From NCBI GenBank assembly GCA_023263465.1, contig JALQWV010000024.1, positions 1 through 12,796 of the forward strand: DNA of 12,796 nucleotides. Direction: 5' to 3'. Positions within the stretch are counted from its first letter, which is position 1. Each line of letters opens with the position of its first letter. Source of the DNA: Ilumatobacteraceae bacterium. Its GTDB lineage: Bacteria; Actinomycetota; Acidimicrobiia; Acidimicrobiales; Ilumatobacteraceae. A program made the position numbers and the translations under genes. Shown in pieces: positions 10,968 to 12,796 of this stretch. A model generated the notes under the pieces. It had not been told where the DNA came from. It saw only the letters and a list, made by a program, of their open reading frames with translations, and did no database searches.

Positions 10968-12796
10968 TCACAACCGAATTCCCTCAGGAATCTGAATTGA
11001 TGCTGACAGCGCTCGCGGATCTCCTGAGAATTGTGCAACTTCGCAATGCCACGTGCCGCCTTCAACAAACCAACTGTGGTTCGATGCGTCTCGGGTCGCA
11101 ATCTTTAAAAGAGGAAAATCGCACTCAACATGAACGGTCTCACCCACAGCGATTTCCATTCGCTGAAAAGCAACTAGCCTGCGAGACGGTCGTTCTATCG
11201 CGGATTCATTGCGACCTGCATACACCTGAACCACCGTCGCACCATTTCGTGTTCCTGTGTTGCGCACGGAGCATTGGACTTTCACCACATCGTCATATTC
11301 AACACGTAGATCTGAATATTCAAAGGATGTATAGCTACCACCAAATCCAAATGGAAACATCGCTGAGTTTCCATCCCGATCAAGTTTCCACTGCCCGTGC
11401 CAGTAGTCATAGGTAATTGCTTTGGCATTGCGGTCAAAAAACGGAAGATGTGACTCGTCGTGCGGAATGGCAAATGGTATTCGTCCCGATGGGTTCACCG
11501 CACCAGACAACACCCTGGCCAAGGCGCGCCCACCGTTACTGCCGCTATACCAACCCACGAGTACCGCTGGAACTTCGTCAATCCATTCCGACATCACCAC
11601 TGCACTGCCAGCAACAATGACCACGATGGTTCGTGGTTGCACCTGAGCGATGCGGTGGATCAGTTGAACATCAGCATCCATTAATCGAAGGGACTCGCGG
11701 TCGCCACCGATAGAAAACGTGCCGTTGCGAGACTTGATACGCAATTCATCTGGAGCGTAGTGATGATTTTCGTGCATGTACTTTTCATATTCGCGCACTA
11801 GATCTGGGTCGTCCTGTCGTGGAATGAGTGAAAGCATCGGTGCTGTGTCTTCCGAGTCTCCGATGAACTCGCCTTCTTCTTCCTTCGTATAGCCAACGAC
11901 GACAATGGCTACATCGGATTGTTTTGCTTGCGCAACTTGAGCATCGATCGTCGCGTCAGCGGCATGCACAACTTTGCAATTAGCAAAGTGTTCAGTTATT
12001 CCGTGGAGAGGAGTGACAACGTTTGGCGCCATCACATCACTACTTCCTCCATCGCCAATATTGCGCATTGCAGCTAGCCGGCCAAACACGCCAACGGTTG
12101 ATCCTGTAGCCAGATTCAGAGGAAGTAAAGCCGACCCATTGACGGCATCGTTTTTCAACAACACCATTGACTTCTCTGCAACCTCTTGACTCAAGGCAAG
12201 ATGCTCATCGCACATCACTACCGAGCGATCACTCACGGGCAGTTTTCCAACATTGAACTTCAACAAAGTGGTTAACGTGCGCGACACTGCGCATCCAACA
12301 AGTTCTTCGGTAATTAACCCCTCCAAAAGCGCTGAAACAATTGGTGCGTTGCGAATCATGCGATATGGCATCTCAACATCAAGGCCGGCTTGCAAGCTCT
12401 TCACACCATCGCGCAATCCAAAGATCCAGTCCGAAATAACAAAGCCGGTAAACCCCCATTCGTCGCGCAAGATGTCGGATATCAATGCAGTGTTCTCACC
12501 ACACCATTCCCCATTCACCGAGTTGTATGCGGTCATTACACAGGCAACGCCTTCGTCAACAATGCGCTTGAAATGCGGGAGATACACCTCGTGCAACGCA
12601 CGCTCATCAATGCTGACGTCAACCCCAAACCTGGCGTTTTCCATGGAGTTCAGCGCGAAGTGCTTCAGTGTTGCCATGACATGGCGTTGAGCCCCACGAG
12701 TCAAACCTGCACCCATTTCACCCACATGGTGCGGGTCTTCGCCATACGTTTCCTGCGCACGCCCCCAGGCTGGATGGCGCAGTAAGTTGACACAAA
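10968..12796 (-). CDS. Glycoside hydrolase family 3 (beta-glucosidase-like), 5' end off window
   Basis: The frame is open to the window edge, and 608 codons are visible. The first residues, CVNLLRHPAWGRAQETYGEDPHHVGEMG, match GH3 N-domain sequence, so the start lies beyond 12796 and internal candidates such as GTG 12725 are not the start. GH3 enzymes remove terminal beta-linked sugars by a retaining mechanism. The nucleophile is the Asp of GFVISDW (codon 12431-12429); LKHFALN, with its substrate-binding Lys-His, lies upstream. The GH3 C-domain follows (SMVLLKND, GDGGSSDV, VVVGYTKEEEGEF, GGDRESLRL, WYSGSNGGRALARVLSGAVNPSGR). A fibronectin-III-like domain (VRNTGTRNGATVVQVYAG, ERPSRRLVAF) then ends the protein. 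The acid/base is probably a Glu in KEEEGE (11882-11868); about 53 residues separate it from GGDR. Location and signal peptide cannot be judged without the N-terminus. The thioesterase and DHA2 genes follow closely. Confidence 0.95.
   Translation of the reverse strand, partial: CVNLLRHPAWGRAQETYGEDPHHVGEMGAGLTRGAQRHVMATLKHFALNSMENARFGVDVSIDERALHEVYLPHFKRIVDEGVACVMTAYNSVNGEWCGENTALISDILRDEWGFTGFVISDWIFGLRDGVKSLQAGLDVEMPYRMIRNAPIVSALLEGLITEELVGCAVSRTLTTLLKFNVGKLPVSDRSVVMCDEHLALSQEVAEKSMVLLKNDAVNGSALLPLNLATGSTVGVFGRLAAMRNIGDGGSSDVMAPNVVTPLHGITEHFANCKVVHAADATIDAQVAQAKQSDVAIVVVGYTKEEEGEFIGDSEDTAPMLSLIPRQDDPDLVREYEKYMHENHHYAPDELRIKSRNGTFSIGGDRESLRLMDADVQLIHRIAQVQPRTIVVIVAGSAVVMSEWIDEVPAVLVGWYSGSNGGRALARVLSGAVNPSGRIPFAIPHDESHLPFFDRNAKAITYDYWHGQWKLDRDGNSAMFPFGFGGSYTSFEYSDLRVEYDDVVKVQCSVRNTGTRNGATVVQVYAGRNESAIERPSRRLVAFQRMEIAVGETVHVECDFPLLKIATRDASNHSWFVEGGTWHCEVAQFSGDPRALSASIQIPEGIRL

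Noticed and set aside
12723..12725. GTG as the start of the GH3 gene
   Set aside because: Upstream codons in the same frame encode conserved GH3 residues (CVNLLRHPAWGRAQETYGEDPHH), so the real start lies outside the window.
12253..12785. Plus-strand open frames opposite the GH3 gene
   Set aside because: The minus strand is continuous GH3 sequence with catalytic motifs up to the window edge, so the plus-strand frames are shadows.

Overview
The window is about 12.8 kb of gene-dense bacterial DNA, roughly half G+C by eye, with 12 protein-coding genes. Two of these run off the ends. I see no RNA gene, transposon, CRISPR array or phage gene, and no gap between genes exceeds 70 bp. The F420-type (deazaflavin) reductase fold, the ACAD11-like acyl-CoA dehydrogenase and pervasive leaderless start sites (TANNNT placed 5 to 8 bases before the start codon) point to an actinobacterium. 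An aquatic Acidimicrobiia-type lineage is my best guess, not proven. Bases 7-39 are an exact Illumina read-1 adapter left on the contig end, so the first real base is about 40.

Layout. Positions 40-1688 (minus) hold a 2-oxoglutarate/Fe(II) oxygenase followed by a succinate-semialdehyde-type aldehyde dehydrogenase, cut by the contig edge four residues before the expected catalytic cysteine. An MFS transporter at 1759-2943 diverges from them. Positions 2929-6002 (minus) hold a TetA-like MFS transporter, a deazaflavin-dependent reductase-family protein (TGATG overlap) and an ACAD11-like acyl-CoA dehydrogenase. A short-chain dehydrogenase (6026-6796, plus) diverges from that set across only 23 bp. 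Next come inorganic pyrophosphatase (6804-7283, minus) and the ribosome-assembly GTPase EngB/YsxC (7311-7892, minus). A Gfo/Idh/MocA oxidoreductase (7932-9008, plus) follows. Positions 8992-12796 (minus) hold a glycoside hydrolase family 3 enzyme, a hot-dog thioesterase and a 14-helix DHA2 drug-efflux-type MFS transporter.

The content is mostly ordinary catabolic, transport and housekeeping genes, and I found no new multi-gene system. The most striking signal is in the regulation. Ten of the 12 genes have a TANNNT hexamer at the spacing expected for leaderless transcripts. One gene uses a clear Shine-Dalgarno (the aldehyde dehydrogenase, inside an operon). One has neither and appears translationally coupled. 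The GH3 start lies outside the window, so ten of the eleven visible starts have the hexamer or a coupling/SD explanation as listed per gene. Three of the hexamers sit in an identical octamer, CGTAGTCT. The 23-bp divergent promoter at 6003-6025 has two face-to-face -10 hexamers sharing one TA step. Two convergent gene pairs overlap at their 3' ends by 15 and 17 bp.
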